A DNA stretch of 51,323 nucleotides from Chloroflexi bacterium HGW-Chloroflexi-10 (GTDB taxonomy: Bacteria; Chloroflexota; Anaerolineae; Anaerolineales; Anaerolineaceae), in the NCBI GenBank assembly GCA_002840755.1, contig PHBZ01000040.1, forward strand, positions 1-51,323, in the 5' to 3' direction. Within the stretch, counting starts at the first letter, position 1; each line of letters opens with the position of its first letter. Under the pieces are notes generated by a model. The model ran no database searches and was not told the DNA's origin. It was given only the letters and a program-made list of their open reading frames with translations. A program made the position numbers and the translations under genes. Below, piece by piece: positions 1-9,231 of this stretch.

Positions 1-986
1 GAACCTTTCACCGGGTTGAAGGCATCCTGTCCTTCTTTCGATCCGGCTACGGTCAACCAGGCGATCGCTGCATCACGGTTCGGTGCACCGGTGGGCAGCA
101 CAAAGCTGTCGGATAAGAACTGGAAGGATCCGTTGGTTCCAGGTACTGGAGCCCAACCAAATTCAACCATCGGCTCTTTGCCCAATTCTTTAAAGAAACC
201 TTCTGCCCAGTCACCCATGATATTGAAGGCTGCGTCGCCATCCACTACCAGTTGAGAGGCATCCTGCCAGCTCAGTGAAGATGAATCGCTGTTGGTGTAG
301 GTTAATACTTTCTTGAAGTTTTCAAGAGCAACCTTCACATCAGCATCGCCCCAGTTTTTCTCACCGCTCCACAATTGATTGTAAGCATCCGGGCCAAGTG
401 TAGCCAGCAGAATGGTCTCGAACAAATGCATGACTGTCCATTGTTCGCCCATCGCCAGCGGTGCGTCCATTCCGGCCGCTTTCAAGGTGTCCATCGCCGC
501 AAAGAAATCATCTAACGTAGCCGGCACTTCAACACCATTATCTGTCAATACTTGCGGGTTGTACCACAGTACATTGGCGCGGTGAATATTAACCGGCACT
601 GAGTAGATATTGCCGCCGTCAGAGATCAACGGGATCAACGTTTCGGGCATTACATCTAACCAGCCGTTTTCTTCATACAGAAAATTGAGTGGCTCTAACT
701 GGCCAGCAGCCACATAGGTACCGATCAATTCCTGTCCGGCATGTCCCTGCCAGCTGTCCGGTGCATCACCTCCGAATACTTTAATCATGGCATCCAGGCC
801 GGCTGCTTCACCACCACCTGTCCACCAGGAAAACACTTCGACCTGTTGTTTTGATGGGGCTTGAGTCGGTTGGTCAACGGGCTGTTCAGGGGCTGCAGTC
901 GGCGCTGCGCCACCACACGCAGTCAGCACCATGGAAAAAACGACCAATAATGCTACTGCAATCCAACTTGCTTTTCGATTAAACAT
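1..986 (-). CDS. ABC-transporter sugar-binding lipoprotein, partial (C-terminus outside window)
   Basis: Extracellular solute-binding protein of family 1, which captures a sugar or oligosaccharide outside the membrane for an ABC importer. The frame is open from ATG (complement 984-986) to the window edge, about 328 codons. The N-terminus is a lipoprotein signal: basic start MFNRK, a hydrophobic stretch, and lipobox LTAC with the lipidated Cys at residue 24. A linker rich in Ala, Pro, Gln and Thr follows, then a mature domain opening with VEVFSWWTGGGE and containing NIHRANVLWYNP, typical of this family. An AGGAGA ribosome-binding site lies at complement 995-1000. The permease genes are not visible and presumably lie beyond position 1. 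The sugar cannot be named from the sequence. Confidence 0.9.
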   Translation of the reverse strand, partial: MFNRKASWIAVALLVVFSMVLTACGGAAPTAAPEQPVDQPTQAPSKQQVEVFSWWTGGGEAAGLDAMIKVFGGDAPDSWQGHAGQELIGTYVAAGQLEPLNFLYEENGWLDVMPETLIPLISDGGNIYSVPVNIHRANVLWYNPQVLTDNGVEVPATLDDFFAAMDTLKAAGMDAPLAMGEQWTVMHLFETILLATLGPDAYNQLWSGEKNWGDADVKVALENFKKVLTYTNSDSSSLSWQDASQLVVDGDAAFNIMGDWAEGFFKELGKEPMVEFGWAPVPGTNGSFQFLSDSFVLPTGAPNRDAAIAWLTVAGSKEGQDAFNPVKG

Positions 987-1229
987 GTGTTCTTCTCCTT
1001 ATTTCTGGGTTTAAATATGGATTGAGAAAACCAAATTCTCTTGAATACGGTATCACTTCAGGAAATGTATTCTTAATACAATCACTTTTGGGGATAGGCT
1101 TCTCCTTTTTGGGTCAACTTGGAGTTAACAAAAAACACCTGTAGCAGGTAAAATTCATTATAATGATGGCATTCCGTATTAACAATAGATTAACGGACAT
1201 GTTGCGGTCATATCCCGGACAGAGCAGGA
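987..1229. other. Divergent intergenic region with an inverted repeat
   Basis: This gap lies between the divergently transcribed sugar-binding gene and the response regulator. It contains the inverted repeat GAATAC (1043-1048) / GTATTC (1067-1072), and the second arm is itself part of the small palindrome GTATTCTTAATAC (1067-1079). A sugar-responsive repressor could bind there, but this is inference only. No open reading frame of substance is present. Confidence 0.3.
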
Positions 1230-2465
1230 TTGGATGAAAACATACTGATGTTGTTTGAAGAATTTGAAGTTTTAGTAAAAGAAAGCCTTTCGAACCTGTT
1301 TGATTACGCGGCAATGGAAACCACTCCACTGACCGCTTTATTTGCCACCCATTCCGGACAAAGCGGCAGCAAGGGGGAGTTTCTCCGGAAGCTAATTTTA
1401 GAATCTATTGACACTTTAAAACCAAATGACAAGGCATTTGACGCTAATGCCAACGAATGGCGCACCTATACGATTCTCAATCAACGCTATATTGAGAATT
1501 TAAATTCACTGGATGTAGCCAGAAACCTTTCCATCAGCGAACGGCAATTACGCAGGTACCAACGCAAAGCAGTTGAGGCGTTAGCCTACCGCCTGTGGGA
1601 CAGGTATCAGGCGATTTACCCAGAAGCCAGGCAAGCTACCCCCACAAGCGATTCCAACATTAAAGAATTTATCGTTAATCTCGAAGAGATAAATTTATGG
1701 GAAGTGGTTTCCGGGGTCAACAAATTACTGGCAACAACCACCAGTGAAGATCATGTAGAACTAAAAACACAAAATAATGAGACACTTTGGATGATTGAAA
1801 GTGACCGGATCATCTTAAGACAAATCTTAATTGGATTGATGAATCAGTTTTTTCAGCTGCTCCACGAGTTTGAAACCCCAAACCGGTTACTTACATTTTC
1901 TTTTTTCCGTGATGAAGAAAAAACAACACTTAATATTGATGCGCCTATCTATATTGAAGCAGGCATCTTATCCAATTTACATACTCCGGAACTCAAAAAG
2001 AATCTCAGTTTTTGGAGTCAGGAAATCAATGTCCAAATTAATGAAAACCACAGTAAAGAACAAAATAAATCCGGATTAATATTGGAATTTCCTCATCCTC
2101 AGAAAAAACTGATACTGGTAGTGGATGATCAGGAACCTGCTTTGCGCATGTATGAGCGGTACTTATCCCGCACAAAATTAAAAATTGTAGGTCTTACAAA
2201 ACCATCGAAAGTCGTCGCACGCGCAAAAGAACTAAAGCCGGCCCTGATCGTTTTGGATATTATGATGCCCAAAGTAGACGGATGGGAAGTATTACAATCT
2301 TTAAAATTAGATGAAGGGACCAGAAATATACCGGTCATAGTCTGTTCTGCCTGGGGAGAACCAGAACTGGCAACTTCTTTAGGCGCTGTAGGATTCTTAA
2401 AAAAACCGGTCATACAAAGGGATCTATTGGCGATTATCCAAAAATTAAAAATCCTAGATGATTGA
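1230..2465 (+). CDS. Response regulator with N-terminal helix-turn-helix and degenerate kinase-like middle domain
   Basis: A 411-residue protein with a C-terminal receiver domain (about 293-411): acidic pair D299/D300, phosphoacceptor D343 in VLDIMMPKVDG, and a conserved Lys in FLKKPV. Residues 93-130 (around VARNLSISERQLRRYQRKA) look like a DNA-binding helix-turn-helix. The middle part (about 160-290) contains DRIILRQILIGLMNQ, which resembles the N-box region of a histidine-kinase ATPase domain but lacks the catalytic Asn and any G-boxes. The start is uncertain: TTG at 1230 or ATG at 1248, neither with a convincing ribosome-binding site. The 3' end overlaps the convergent hybrid kinase by 12 bases, so the two probably act in one pathway. 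This is inferred from position. Confidence 0.8.
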   Translation: MDENILMLFEEFEVLVKESLSNLFDYAAMETTPLTALFATHSGQSGSKGEFLRKLILESIDTLKPNDKAFDANANEWRTYTILNQRYIENLNSLDVARNLSISERQLRRYQRKAVEALAYRLWDRYQAIYPEARQATPTSDSNIKEFIVNLEEINLWEVVSGVNKLLATTTSEDHVELKTQNNETLWMIESDRIILRQILIGLMNQFFQLLHEFETPNRLLTFSFFRDEEKTTLNIDAPIYIEAGILSNLHTPELKKNLSFWSQEINVQINENHSKEQNKSGLILEFPHPQKKLILVVDDQEPALRMYERYLSRTKLKIVGLTKPSKVVARAKELKPALIVLDIMMPKVDGWEVLQSLKLDEGTRNIPVIVCSAWGEPELATSLGAVGFLKKPVIQRDLLAIIQKLKILDD

Positions 2466-4700
2466 TTTCGCCCTTGGTTCCTGATAATGGGGTTTCAGTT
2501 CTTTTATGGTATCCTGCAACAATGTACTTAATTCATTGCGCTCGAATGGGCGATTAATAAAAATTTTCAGACTGGCCGATTGGTTGACTTGAAAATCCTC
2601 GCTGATATCGCTGGCAGAAATAATAATCACCGGTATCAAATCCAATTGCGGATTTTTCTTAATCTCTGCCAATACCTGGATGCCATGAATATCCGGTAAA
2701 TCCAGATCCAAAAGAACTGCATCTACTGCCTGGCTTTCCAGAACCCGAATTGCTTCGGTTCCGGAATAGACGGGAATGAAGTTGATGTTTCCCAAGAATT
2801 GACCATTTTGTTGGGCTGATTTGATTGCCTGAGTAAATAAACGCACCATGGTTGGGTCATCATCTACTAATAATAAATTTTGAACATCTTTTCCAATGGC
2901 TTGGACTGTATTGATCAACCTTTCCCGGGACACCGGCTTAACCAAATAACGAAATACACCAAAAGGTAAAGAAACCGAACGATTTGGAATTCCGGCAAAC
3001 AAAAAGGAAATGACCGGCAGGTGGTAGGGTAAGGTTTTTAAATATTCCTGAACATTTCCCTGCTGAAAAATAGCTTCATCGATAATAATGGCTGCCGGAA
3101 AAATGGAACTGACCAGTGTTTTTAGTTGGTCAAACGACTCAGCCACAACAACTTCGTGCTCGACCAAAGATTGCCCCACCATTTTGCCCTGGATTTTATC
3201 TGTCGTACAAAAAATAACGACATCCGACTGACTACGGGCCTGCAAACTGGCAACACGCTGTTCACCGCCTTCACCAAGGTCATCCCTTTGATCCAGGATT
3301 GACTGAAAAGGTTCCATCAGAGGCAATGTAATCCGAATAGTGGTACCCATTCCTGGCTCACTCTCCACCACCATCGTGCCGCCATGCAGTTCAACAAACC
3401 GTTTGCTGATCGATAATCCAAGACCCGTGCTTTTTTCACGACTCCAATTCTCCTGGCCAACCTGCCGAAACTCTTCAAATATCTTTTCAAGATCTTCTTT
3501 TGCAATCCCGGGGCCTGTATCCTGAATAATAAATTCAATCTCTTCAGGGGTCTTAATTTGAACCTGAATTTCTATTTTTCCTTCTTTGGTAAAACGCATA
3601 CTGTTGGTAATAATATTTAAAAGAACCTGGCGAATCCGGGTACGATCCACATAAATAAATGGCAGTTGTTCCTCACAAACCAAACAAAATTCCAACCCCT
3701 TTTGCCTGATCTGTGTGCTGACCAATTCACTGATTTCATCCAATATCGTTTGTGGTTTTACCCGTTCCCGAAAGATCGGCATTCGGCGCGCATCCATTTT
3801 ACCCAAATCCAAAATATCATTAATTAATCCCAACAAATGTTTACTGCTTTTATATATTTCCTGGACGTCATCATATAATCCCAATGGCCAATTTTTCGTC
3901 TCTGCGTAGGTTTCAGGTGCGTTCACCATCAAATCGCTAAAACCAATAATAAAATTCAACGGGCTGCGCAGCTCATGAGATACAGCCATAGCAAACCGGT
4001 CACGGTCTTCTCGTGCTTCTTCTGCACGCCCACGCGCCTGTTCCAACATGCGGTTCATTTGTTTTAATTGGTAATTTGACTGGCTTTGTTCTTTTAGCAT
4101 CCGGCTGATCTCAGCCCTGTGTTCGCGTGTCTCCTGCAAACGCCGGCGTGCTTCATAGTAATGAAAAGAAGAATCTTCCAATGCGGATAACATGGTGCTG
4201 GAAATTCCCCAACCAAAAACACCGGCAAAAAGGAAACCAAAAATTAAAGCGAGGATATAACCGCTGGAGATGGGCGGTAAACCAGGCAAATAGGGTAACA
4301 AAATGATAACCCCAACCAGAACAATTTCCACCAGAATCGTACCCTGAATGCCCAGAGTGACTGTGGCCATCAATGGCAGCAGACAAAACAATAATAGAAT
4401 CTCAGGTTTATTAAAAATAATAAATGCGCCGAGAATTGTACACGAAACCCCTATTAACCAGATAATCTGAGAGACAAGGTAGATTTTTTCCAGGAGCCAC
4501 ATCGTTAATAAAAATGTAGCTAACATCAACAATGTACAAATCCATAAGTCCGGGCTAAAAATACGTGGAAAAAATAAGGAAGCGACAAAATGGAAGAGCA
4601 GATAAATTCCAATGGTTGAAAAAATCACATAGCGCGCTGTGGAAAGCAACAAATCGCGGGATGCTTTTTCTTCGCTAATTTTTGACCGGTTCCATAACAT
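2454..4700 (-). CDS. Hybrid sensor histidine kinase with two receiver domains
   Basis: A 748-residue membrane kinase. The N-terminal 170 residues hold about six hydrophobic helices, followed by a charged coiled-coil linker (about 175-235). The HisKA domain carries the phosphorylated His242 in SHELRSPLNFIIGF. The HATPase_c domain has an N-box (LLNIITNSMRF), a G1 box (IQDTGPGI) and a G2 box (GLGLSI). Two receiver domains follow. The first is weak, keeping an Asp in AIIIDEA but without a clear acidic pair. The second is canonical, with LLVDDDPTM and LLDLDLPDIHG. No periplasmic sensor domain is apparent, so the signal is probably sensed in or near the membrane. It ends head-on into the neighbouring response regulator, a 12-base tail-to-tail overlap. 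Confidence 0.92.
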   Translation of the reverse strand: MLWNRSKISEEKASRDLLLSTARYVIFSTIGIYLLFHFVASLFFPRIFSPDLWICTLLMLATFLLTMWLLEKIYLVSQIIWLIGVSCTILGAFIIFNKPEILLLFCLLPLMATVTLGIQGTILVEIVLVGVIILLPYLPGLPPISSGYILALIFGFLFAGVFGWGISSTMLSALEDSSFHYYEARRRLQETREHRAEISRMLKEQSQSNYQLKQMNRMLEQARGRAEEAREDRDRFAMAVSHELRSPLNFIIGFSDLMVNAPETYAETKNWPLGLYDDVQEIYKSSKHLLGLINDILDLGKMDARRMPIFRERVKPQTILDEISELVSTQIRQKGLEFCLVCEEQLPFIYVDRTRIRQVLLNIITNSMRFTKEGKIEIQVQIKTPEEIEFIIQDTGPGIAKEDLEKIFEEFRQVGQENWSREKSTGLGLSISKRFVELHGGTMVVESEPGMGTTIRITLPLMEPFQSILDQRDDLGEGGEQRVASLQARSQSDVVIFCTTDKIQGKMVGQSLVEHEVVVAESFDQLKTLVSSIFPAAIIIDEAIFQQGNVQEYLKTLPYHLPVISFLFAGIPNRSVSLPFGVFRYLVKPVSRERLINTVQAIGKDVQNLLLVDDDPTMVRLFTQAIKSAQQNGQFLGNINFIPVYSGTEAIRVLESQAVDAVLLDLDLPDIHGIQVLAEIKKNPQLDLIPVIIISASDISEDFQVNQSASLKIFINRPFERNELSTLLQDTIKELKPHYQEPRAKSII

Positions 4701-5058
4701 ATTTACAACCTTAACTATTATTGAAAATTTTCATAACCTCGCAATAAATTCAATAAATTTATGACGAAGTTCTATAGTTTTGTTACTATATTACCAGAAG
4801 AAACTTTTTTTGTTTTACAAAGTAACCGCAGATCGCTGAATAAATTAGTTCTTTGAAAGCAAATCATGTATTGATGGTTTTTGCCAACTCACCGTCAAAT
4901 TTAATAATGATATTCTCTGTGTTCATTACCACACGATTCTTCGTGCAATAAAAAATTCTGATTGCCTGTACCGTACAGTTCATAAAATCGCTTGGGTTTA
5001 TAATCAACAGAGGATACATTTTTCCGCGACCTATTCCATAACTTAACCTTTGCCAAAG
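4701..5058. other. AT-rich divergent intergenic region
   Basis: About 358 bases between the divergent kinase and exporter genes. It is AT-rich, with runs such as AATAAATTCAATAAATTT near 4743-4760. Promoters for both genes must lie here, but no strong pair of -35/-10 hexamers stands out. I see no gene, RNA structure or repeat. Confidence 0.4.
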
Positions 5059-6840
5059 ATGAGATCACCAAATAACAATAAAACAAATCTTAATGGATTA
5101 TGGCAATTAGCTGCTTATCTAAAACCATACCGAAGAGAAGCGATTCTCTCTTGGATTGCTTTAACCATCGTGGTAGTATTCGATTTGTTGATCCCCTTTC
5201 TGGTCAAAAATATCATTGATTATGGCATCAGTAATCGCGATTTACCATACATCATAAAAACAACCATTATCCTGGTAGCTGCCACCTTCATGAGCGCATT
5301 GCTGGCCGTCACTAACAATATCTTTTCTATCCGGGTTGCCCAAAAAACCGGCCGGGATATTCGTTCTGACCTTTTTCGGAAAGTGCAAACTCTTTCTTTT
5401 GCCAATATTGATCAATTCCAAACCGGAGAAATTCTGGTGCGTCTGACCAGTGATATCAGCCAGGTACAACAGGTATTTCTCACCTTCCTGAGGATCGGGA
5501 CGCGCGCGCCATTACTGATGATTGGCAGCATTATCCTTTTATTTATTACCAGCACCCAATTGGCTTTAATGATGCTGGTTGTGTTGCCTGTCAGTATTTT
5601 CATTACTGCTTTTTTTGCAGTACGCTTACAGCCTTTATTCTATGCAGTCCAAATTAAATTAGATCGCTTAAATAGCATACTTCAAGAAAATCTCGCAGGT
5701 GTTCGGGTTGTAAAGGCATTTAATCGCAGTCACTATGAAAACCAACGATTTGATGGTGCTAACCAGGAACTGATGCTCAGAAATACCCGGGTAATGCAAT
5801 TGGCGTCGATTTTAATGCCCTTACTAACACTCCTGATGAATCTGACAACCATGAGTGTCGTTTGGTTTGGAGGGGTACGGGTGATTCATAACACACTCAG
5901 CATCGGAGAAATCATCGCGTTTGTTAATTATCTGGTCACAGCTATGTTCCCTTTAACATTATTAGCCCAGGCAATTGGTCTTGTTTCTGCTGCCGGAGTA
6001 TCTGCTGAGCGAATTCTGCAAATTTTCGCAACCAGATCCAGCATAGAAGAAACAGATCTTACTCAATCCATCCGGAAATGCTCCGGCAAGATTGTATTTG
6101 AACATGTCCATTTCCAATATGAAGGTGGAAATAATGAAGAAACATTGCAAGACATTAACTTAATTGCTGAACCGGGCGAGATGATCGCCATTCTGGGGGC
6201 CACCGGCTCAGGAAAAAGCACGCTGCTCCATTTAATTCCGCGTTTATACGAGGTAACCTCCGGCCGGATTACCCTGGATGGGATGGATATCCGTCACATT
6301 GCGCAGGAAAGTCTCTGGCAATGTATGGGTATTGTTTTGCAGGAGACTGTGTTATTCAGCGGGTCTATTAGCGATAATATCCGCTTTGGAAGACCTTCTG
6401 CCGGTATAAATGAAGTACAGCAAGCCGCTCGGGCAGCTCAAATTCACGATTTTATTATGCAATTACCGCAACAATATGAAACCCAGGTTGAACAACGCGG
6501 AGCCAATTTTTCTGGTGGTCAGAAACAGCGTCTGGCAATTGCGCGCGCTATTCTCATTCAGCCCAAAATCCTGCTGCTGGATGATTCAACCAGTGCTGTA
6601 GACGTTGAAACAGAAACCAAAATTCAATCAACATTACAAAAAATTCTGGCGAATTGCACCAGCTTTGTGGTAGCACAACGCATCAGTACGGTTTTACATG
6701 CTGATAAAATAATCATCCTGGATCAAGGAAAAGTTGCCGCTTGCGGTTCACATGCAACGCTGTTGCAAACCAATAAAATCTACCAGGAGATTTTTAATTC
6801 ACAATTGGGCAATGGGGGTTCACAAAATGGGACTTTCTAG
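5059..6840 (+). CDS. ABC exporter half-transporter with degenerate ATP site (subunit A)
   Basis: A 593-residue fusion of a six-helix exporter membrane domain (about 1-320) and an ATP-binding domain. Walker A is GATGSGKST (380-388) and the signature is the canonical FSGGQ. Two catalytic positions are altered: Walker B reads LLLDDSTSA, with Asp where the catalytic Glu normally sits, and the switch His is Gln (VVAQRIS). The same substitutions are known in the degenerate subunits of heterodimeric exporters such as TM287/288 and BmrCD. An upstream in-frame TTG (5050) is possible, but ATG at 5059 is preferred; neither has a strong ribosome-binding site. The next gene overlaps by 14 bases and is the partner. 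The substrate is unknown; lipids or drugs are typical. Confidence 0.92.
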   Translation: MRSPNNNKTNLNGLWQLAAYLKPYRREAILSWIALTIVVVFDLLIPFLVKNIIDYGISNRDLPYIIKTTIILVAATFMSALLAVTNNIFSIRVAQKTGRDIRSDLFRKVQTLSFANIDQFQTGEILVRLTSDISQVQQVFLTFLRIGTRAPLLMIGSIILLFITSTQLALMMLVVLPVSIFITAFFAVRLQPLFYAVQIKLDRLNSILQENLAGVRVVKAFNRSHYENQRFDGANQELMLRNTRVMQLASILMPLLTLLMNLTTMSVVWFGGVRVIHNTLSIGEIIAFVNYLVTAMFPLTLLAQAIGLVSAAGVSAERILQIFATRSSIEETDLTQSIRKCSGKIVFEHVHFQYEGGNNEETLQDINLIAEPGEMIAILGATGSGKSTLLHLIPRLYEVTSGRITLDGMDIRHIAQESLWQCMGIVLQETVLFSGSISDNIRFGRPSAGINEVQQAARAAQIHDFIMQLPQQYETQVEQRGANFSGGQKQRLAIARAILIQPKILLLDDSTSAVDVETETKIQSTLQKILANCTSFVVAQRISTVLHADKIIILDQGKVAACGSHATLLQTNKIYQEIFNSQLGNGGSQNGTF

Positions 6841-8632
6841 CCGCAGTATTAATTCACGGGAAACCGGTCAAAGCAAAAAAATTGAAGCTGCACAAAATCC
6901 ACGAAAAACTTTGTTGCGCTTTATTAAATACTTTCAGCCTTATTGGATACGCCTCACAATAATTTTTCTCTTTGTAACTATTTCTACAATCGCTACAATT
7001 GCTGGGCCTTATTTATTGGGTCGGGCAATTGATCGCTATATGTCCAGCGGTAATTTAAAAGGTTTGAGTATCATTGTGCTTTGGATGGCCCTTGCGGCTA
7101 TAATCGATTGGGCTGCTCAAGTTTCTGCCGGGGTAATGATTGCAAAAATATCTCAGAGGGTATTAAAGAAAATTCGTTCCGATCTTTTTGAGCACCTTCA
7201 AACCATGTCGGTTCGTTTTTATGACCAAAATTCGCATGGAGAATTGATGAGCCGCCTGACCAATGATGTGGATGCCATTAATCAGGCCGTTTCACAAAAT
7301 GTTACCCTTTTATTTGGTTCGGTATTAACCCTCTCAGGGGTTGTCATTGCGATGTTTTTATTAAATCTGTGGCTCACCCTGGTCACACTGATTGCGATTC
7401 CATTAATGATGGTTCTGGTTACACGGGTAACCCGGCATACCCGCAAAAGTTACCGCACCTTGCAATCTCAAATCGGTCAATTGAATGGACTGATGGAAGA
7501 AAACGTCAGTGGATTAAGAGAGATGAAAATTTTCCGTCGCAGCCAAACAGCTATGGAGGCGTTTGATCAACAAAATAGCGCAGTCTGCGATAAAGGGATC
7601 GATGCCCAAACGTTTGCTTTGCTAATGATGCCTTTAATGACCGTTCTCAGTAACCTGAATATAGGGTTAGTGGCCGGTATAGGCGGTTGGATGGCGATCA
7701 ATGGGATTGCGACGATTGGAAATATCGCTTCGTTTATTGGCTATACCCGCACCTTCGCACACCCATTGCGTCAAATTGGCAACCTCTTTAACACCATTCA
7801 ATCTGCCCTGGCCGGCGCTGAAAGAATCTTTGAAGTTATCGATCAGCAACCTGAATTAACCAATACTTCAGCAGCCATCGTACCGGCTCAATTCCAAGGT
7901 GATGTTATTTTCAAAAATGTGGAATTTGGCTACAAACCCCAACAAACCATCATAGAAAAAATGAACATCCATGCTTTACCGGGTCAAATGATTGCCCTGG
8001 TCGGGCCAACCGGTGCAGGAAAAACAACCATCGTTAATTTACTTACCCGCTTTTATGATATTCAAAGCGGCCAAATTCTGATCGATGGACAGGATATCCG
8101 CAGTTTCCAGCAAGAATCTCTTCGTCAGCAATTGGGCATTGTGTTGCAGGATGCATATTTGTTTTCTGAATCAGTACTGGAAAATATCCGTTACGGAAGG
8201 CTCGACGCCAGTGATCAGGAAATATACCAGGCAGCTGCTCTGGCAAATGCACATCATTTTATCCTTCGTCTGCCACAGGGATACCAAACCATTCTCTCCG
8301 AGCGCGGCTCCAATCTCAGTCAGGGGCAGCGGCAACTGCTCACGATCGCCCGTGCCATCCTGGCTAATCCTTCTATTTTAATTCTGGATGAAGCGACTTC
8401 CAGTGTTGATACCCGCACAGAAATCCGTATCCAGGAAGCATTATTGCGCCTGATGCAGGGCCGCACCAGCTTCGTCATAGCGCACCGGCTCAGCACCATC
8501 CGCAATGCTGACCAGGTGCTGGTGATCGACCAGGGTCGTATCATTGAACAAGGCACACATGCCGCCTTGTTAAAAGCCAAAGGCTTCTACTATCAATTAT
8601 ATGTCAGCCAATTCAAGGGAATCGCCATCTAA
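6827..8632 (+). CDS. ABC exporter half-transporter with catalytic ATP site (subunit B)
   Basis: A 601-residue exporter subunit with six membrane helices followed by an ATP-binding domain: Walker A GPTGAGKTT, Walker B LILDEATSS with the catalytic Glu, and switch His in IAHRLST. Its signature is LSQGQ rather than LSGGQ. In heterodimeric exporters the degenerate signature pairs with the degenerate Walker site of the partner, so the complex should have one hydrolytic site and one regulatory site. The ATG at 6827 lies 14 bases inside the end of the partner gene and follows a GGGGG run (6813-6817), suggesting translational coupling. The open frame extends upstream to 6734, but that part lies inside the first gene and does not resemble the family. 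Confidence 0.93.
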   Translation: MGLSSRSINSRETGQSKKIEAAQNPRKTLLRFIKYFQPYWIRLTIIFLFVTISTIATIAGPYLLGRAIDRYMSSGNLKGLSIIVLWMALAAIIDWAAQVSAGVMIAKISQRVLKKIRSDLFEHLQTMSVRFYDQNSHGELMSRLTNDVDAINQAVSQNVTLLFGSVLTLSGVVIAMFLLNLWLTLVTLIAIPLMMVLVTRVTRHTRKSYRTLQSQIGQLNGLMEENVSGLREMKIFRRSQTAMEAFDQQNSAVCDKGIDAQTFALLMMPLMTVLSNLNIGLVAGIGGWMAINGIATIGNIASFIGYTRTFAHPLRQIGNLFNTIQSALAGAERIFEVIDQQPELTNTSAAIVPAQFQGDVIFKNVEFGYKPQQTIIEKMNIHALPGQMIALVGPTGAGKTTIVNLLTRFYDIQSGQILIDGQDIRSFQQESLRQQLGIVLQDAYLFSESVLENIRYGRLDASDQEIYQAAALANAHHFILRLPQGYQTILSERGSNLSQGQRQLLTIARAILANPSILILDEATSSVDTRTEIRIQEALLRLMQGRTSFVIAHRLSTIRNADQVLVIDQGRIIEQGTHAALLKAKGFYYQLYVSQFKGIAI

Positions 8633-8655
8633 ACCAGTGAAATCTACACAGAAGC

Positions 8656-8684
8656 TTGACTTGCCCATCTGTTTTCTTCATAAT
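8656..8684 (+). promoter_or_regulatory. Promoter of the CBS-domain gene
   Basis: TTGACT (8656-8661) and CATAAT (8679-8684) are separated by exactly 17 bases, matching a housekeeping sigma-factor promoter. The downstream gene starts at 8724. Confidence 0.6.
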
Positions 8685-8723
8685 CATTTTTAAAACCCAT
8701 CCACACTTTAGAAAGGAATCGTC

Positions 8724-9161
8724 ATGGCAACTGTAAGTGACATGATAACCCATAAAGGCAGTGATGTCTGGGTAACCCACCCGGACGCTACCATTCGAGA
8801 AGCTTTGAGCTTAATGAAAACCAGAAATATAGGCGCCATTCCGATCATGGAAAATGACAAAGTGGTGGGCATCTTTTCTGAACGGGATTTTGCACGGCAT
8901 GCAATTGATGTCGACTGCTTTGATATGAACACGCCTGTGCGCGAATTAATGGTGCATCCTGTTTATTTTGTCGACCCGGGTCAAAAAGTGGAAGAATGTA
9001 TGGCCGTTATGACCAATAAAAAATTACGCCATTTACCGGTCCTGGCAGATGGTAAATTGATTGGCATCATTTCGATTGGTGATGTTGTCAAACAACTTTT
9101 TGATGAAAAACAGGAAACAATCGACTTGCTGGAACATTTCCTTTGGGTTAATATGATATAA
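8724..9161 (+). CDS. CBS-domain pair protein
   Basis: A 145-residue soluble protein consisting only of two CBS domains. The first has TIREALSLMKTRNIGAIPIM with VVGIFSERDFAR, and the second VEECMAVMTNKKLRHLPVL with LIGIISIGDVVK. Such stand-alone pairs bind adenine nucleotides (AMP, ATP, SAM) and act as energy or redox sensors; the partner here is unknown. The start follows the ribosome-binding site GAAAGGAAT. It is a single-gene unit, flanked by its own promoter and a strong terminator. Confidence 0.9.
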   Translation: MATVSDMITHKGSDVWVTHPDATIREALSLMKTRNIGAIPIMENDKVVGIFSERDFARHAIDVDCFDMNTPVRELMVHPVYFVDPGQKVEECMAVMTNKKLRHLPVLADGKLIGIISIGDVVKQLFDEKQETIDLLEHFLWVNMI

Positions 9162-9181
9162 ATAAACTTGTCCTTTGGATT

Positions 9182-9210
9182 AGCGCAGGTAAATTTACCT
9201 GCGCTTTTTA
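9182..9210 (+). terminator. Intrinsic terminator after the CBS gene
   Basis: A perfect 24-base palindrome (9182-9205), AGCGCAGGTAAA followed by its complement, is followed by further T residues. It separates the CBS gene from the YibE/F gene. Confidence 0.85.
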
Positions 9211-9231
9211 TTGAGTGGAGGTGATTCTTAC

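Noticed and set aside
16..255. Plus-strand frame of 79 residues
   Set aside because: It is antisense to the sugar-binding lipoprotein, which has a clear signal peptide and family motifs on the minus strand.
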